Shown one piece after another: positions 62,353 to 64,000 of a DNA stretch of 64,000 nt (position 1 is its first letter; every line of letters starts with the position of its first letter). Position numbers and translations under genes: made by a program. The notes beneath the pieces were generated by a model that ran no database searches, was not told where the DNA came from, and worked only from the letters and a program-made list of their open reading frames with translations. Origin of the DNA: Pseudomonadota bacterium (GTDB lineage: Bacteria; Pseudomonadota; Gammaproteobacteria; Burkholderiales; Casimicrobiaceae); assembly GCA_018241745.1 (NCBI GenBank), contig JAFEDG010000141.1:1-64000 (forward strand). The letters run 5' to 3'.

Positions 62353-62918
62353 GCGTGCCCGACGTCCTCGGACAGTTGCGAAAACGCGATGCCGAGCCGC
62401 TGCATCGCCGCCGGGAGCCGCGCTTCGGGGGGGACGTCGAACAGCACGTCGGCATCCGCCTCGACCGTCAGCCACGCGTTGGCGGCGATCTCGTCTTCGA
62501 GCTGGCCCGCGCCCCACCCGGCATAGCCGAGCGACACGAGCATCGCGGCGGGGCCTTCGCCGCGCGCCGCGGCTTCGAGCACGTCGCGCGACGTCGTGAG
62601 GCCAAGGTTGTCGCTGACGGCGAGCGTGGATTGCCAGTTGCCGAGCGGGCGATGCAGAACGAACCCGCGATCCGCGCTCACCGGGCCGCCGAGCAGCACG
62701 TGGCGCTCCGCAAGTCCCGCGGGCAGGCCGTCGGTGTCGACGTCGATCTGGCCGTACAACTCGCCAACGGTCAGGTCCGCGGGCTTGTTGACGACCAAGC
62801 CGACCGCGCCATCGGCGTTGTGCTCGCAGATGAACGCGAGCGTGTGCGAAAAGCGCGGGTCTGCCATGGCGGGCATGGCAATCAGGAAGTGGTGCGTGAG
62901 GTTTACGAGCGCACCCAT
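62349..62918 (-). CDS. yqgE: YqgE/AlgH family protein
   Basis: A 189-residue YqgE/AlgH protein. LTHHFLIAMPAMADPRFSHTLAFICEHNADGAVGLVVNKP, VLLGGPVSADRGFVLH, SLGYAGWGAGQLEDEIAANAWL are the family consensus. Function not settled. First gene of a five-gene operon, every junction overlapping. ATG 62918 lies eight bases after a TACAAT box, with no Shine-Dalgarno. Confidence 0.95.
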   Translation of the reverse strand: MGALVNLTHHFLIAMPAMADPRFSHTLAFICEHNADGAVGLVVNKPADLTVGELYGQIDVDTDGLPAGLAERHVLLGGPVSADRGFVLHRPLGNWQSTLAVSDNLGLTTSRDVLEAAARGEGPAAMLVSLGYAGWGAGQLEDEIAANAWLTVEADADVLFDVPPEARLPAAMQRLGIAFSQLSEDVGHA

Positions 62919-62925
62919 GGCCAGC

Positions 62926-62932
62926 TATTGTA
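62926..62932. promoter_or_regulatory. shared divergent -10 element of yqgE and phr
   Basis: The gap between the two ATGs is only 22 bases. TACAAT on the minus strand (62932-62927) ends eight bases before the yqgE ATG, and TATTGT on the plus strand (62926-62931) ends nine bases before the photolyase ATG. The two hexamers overlap almost completely, so the same AT-rich patch would melt for both. Confidence 0.55.
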
Positions 62933-62940
62933 ACGCGACG

Positions 62941-64000
62941 ATGACGGCGGGTACAGATCACGCAACAACGCGCGGTGGCCGCGCGCTGGTCTGGTTCCGG
63001 CGCGATCTGCGCGACTACGACCACGCCGCGTTGGCCGCGGCGCTGGCCAGGCACGCCGATGTGCACGGCGTGTTCGTGTTCGACCGCGACATCCTCGATG
63101 CGCTGCCGCGCGACGACCGCCGCGTCACGCTGATCCACGCGGCTGTCGTCGAGCTCGCCGACGCGTTCGCCCGCCGCGGCGGCCAGCTCGCCGTCGTCCA
63201 CGGCCACGCGCGCGACGCGCTCCCCGCGGTGGCCGCGGCGCTGGGCGCAGACGTCGTCTACTGGAATCGCGACTACGAGCCTGCAGCGCTTGCACGCGAC
63301 GCGGATGTCGGTGCGGCACTCGCCGCACGCGGCATCGCAGCGCGCAGCGGCAAGGACCAGGTGATCTTCGACACCGACGAAGTCCTGACGGGCACGGGCG
63401 GGCCATACGCGGTGTTCACGCCGTATTACCGACGCTGGCTGGATGCGCTCGACGACGCGGTCGTCGCGCCGCGCAACGCCGGCGGTGCGCTGGCGGGGTT
63501 GCCCGCACGGCTCGCGACCGGGGTGCCATCCCTCGCGGCGCTGGGATTCGACGCCGCGCCCGTGGCAGGCGTCGCCGGCGGCATGCGCGCAGGGGCCCGC
63601 CGGCTTGCCGACTTCCTGACGCGCATTGATGGCTATGCGGCAGCGCGCGACGTGCCGGCGCTGGACGCCACGTCACGGCTGTCCGTCGACCTGCGGTTCG
63701 GGACCGTGGCGGTCCGCGAGCTGGCGCGCGAAGCCCGCCGGCGCGCGCGCGCCCGCAGCGAAGGCGCGTCCACGTGGCTGCGGGAGCTCGCATGGCGGGA
63801 CTTCTTCGCGCAGGTGCTGTGGCACCACCCGCACGTCGTCGACGCGCCGTTCGACCGCGCCTGGCGCCGTCTGCGCTTCCCCGCGCACGACGACCGCTTC
63901 GCCGCGTGGTGCGAAGGCCGCACCGGCTTCCCGCTCGTGGACGCCGCGATGCGCGAGCTCGCGACGACGGGCTTCATGCACAACCGCGTGCGCATGGTGG
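62941..64000 (+). CDS. phr: deoxyribodipyrimidine photolyase, 5' part (runs off the window)
   Basis: At least 353 residues are present and the frame is open to the end. It begins GGRALVWFRRDLRDYDHAALAAAL, then GVFVFDRDIL, VVYWNRDYEP, FDTDEVLTGTGGPYAVFTPYYRRWL, the linker and WLRELAWRDFFAQVLWHHPHV, FAAWCEGRTGFPLVDAAMRELATTGFMHNRVRMV. The last segments are FAD-binding and the RxxxxxxMHNRxRM motif. It splits cyclobutane pyrimidine dimers with blue light. Its reading frame was followed through the nucleotide sequence. The C-terminus is missing. Confidence 0.93.
   Translation, partial: MTAGTDHATTRGGRALVWFRRDLRDYDHAALAAALARHADVHGVFVFDRDILDALPRDDRRVTLIHAAVVELADAFARRGGQLAVVHGHARDALPAVAAALGADVVYWNRDYEPAALARDADVGAALAARGIAARSGKDQVIFDTDEVLTGTGGPYAVFTPYYRRWLDALDDAVVAPRNAGGALAGLPARLATGVPSLAALGFDAAPVAGVAGGMRAGARRLADFLTRIDGYAAARDVPALDATSRLSVDLRFGTVAVRELAREARRRARARSEGASTWLRELAWRDFFAQVLWHHPHVVDAPFDRAWRRLRFPAHDDRFAAWCEGRTGFPLVDAAMRELATTGFMHNRVRMV

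Overview
This 64 kb window is chromosomal DNA of a GC-rich betaproteobacterium, most likely a Burkholderiales member; the genus cannot be fixed from the sequence. Supporting signs are very high G+C throughout, a Bug-type tricarboxylate receptor, two BPSS1780-family membrane proteins, the order polA / LOG protein / DUF2782 protein / thrB / BPSS1780 / uvrD / argA / yggX, a perfect CIRCE in front of groES-groEL, and a PcaR-type (IclR) regulator over a protocatechuate pathway. No rRNA, tRNA, insertion sequence, prophage or CRISPR array was seen. Coding density is high and many genes overlap by 1-4 bases.

Region 1 (1-16110) is an aromatic-acid catabolism island. Reading leftwards it holds a branched-chain-type ABC permease without its binding protein (livH, livM, livG, livF), a Gfo/Idh/MocA oxidoreductase, pcaI-pcaJ-pcaF-pcaH-pcaG, a sulfur module (metallo-beta-lactamase protein plus two half-size YeeE/YedE proteins), and pcaB-pcaD (pcaD cut by the window edge; pcaC not in view). 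To the right sit a two-gene version of the 3-dehydroshikimate dehydratase QuiC (an HPPD-like protein and a TIM-barrel protein), pobA, and a divergent pcaR-like gene. Two pairs of PcaR-like sites, both with a 19-bp pitch, lie before livH and between pobA and pcaR. 4-hydroxybenzoate (via PobA) and dehydroshikimate/quinate (via the QuiC-like pair) would thus both feed protocatechuate into the ring-cleavage genes under one regulator.

Region 2 (16233-27619) has a PagL-type lipid A deacylase, a small exported protein, groEL-groES with CIRCE, a patatin lipoprotein, and a LysR regulator divergent from an operon of a Bug receptor, a class III CoA-transferase, a FadB-like bifunctional protein and a thiolase: a beta-oxidation-like route for an unknown acid. 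Region 3 (27616-39498) is an mdtABC-like RND efflux operon with its outer-membrane factor, a GNAT protein, a DedA-rhodanese fusion and a BPSS1780 membrane protein.

Region 4 (39545-53405) is housekeeping: polA, LOG, DUF2782, thrB, BPSS1780, uvrD, argA, yggX, an AraC regulator, a DUF1254/DUF1214 exported protein and an AhpD-like protein, with two strong hairpins of unknown role. Region 5 (53436-58118) looks like a dedicated sulfation unit: CysD plus a CysN-CysC fusion (NodPQ architecture) divergent from a protein joining an aspartyl/asparaginyl beta-hydroxylase domain to a PAPS-dependent sulfotransferase domain. Region 6 (58146-64000) holds a Tat-exported dienelactone hydrolase, the operon yqgE-yqgF-pyrR-pyrB-pyrC' (the last a dihydroorotase homologue without its HxH metal motif), and the start of a photolyase gene.

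A feature across the window is -10-like boxes only 6-9 bases before start codons (38710 gene, DUF2782, uvrD, argA, cysD, yqgE, phr), suggesting widespread leaderless or near-leaderless mRNAs. The most unusual items are the hydroxylase-sulfotransferase/PAPS unit, the split QuiC with a metal ligand apparently missing, and the paired PcaR-like operators.
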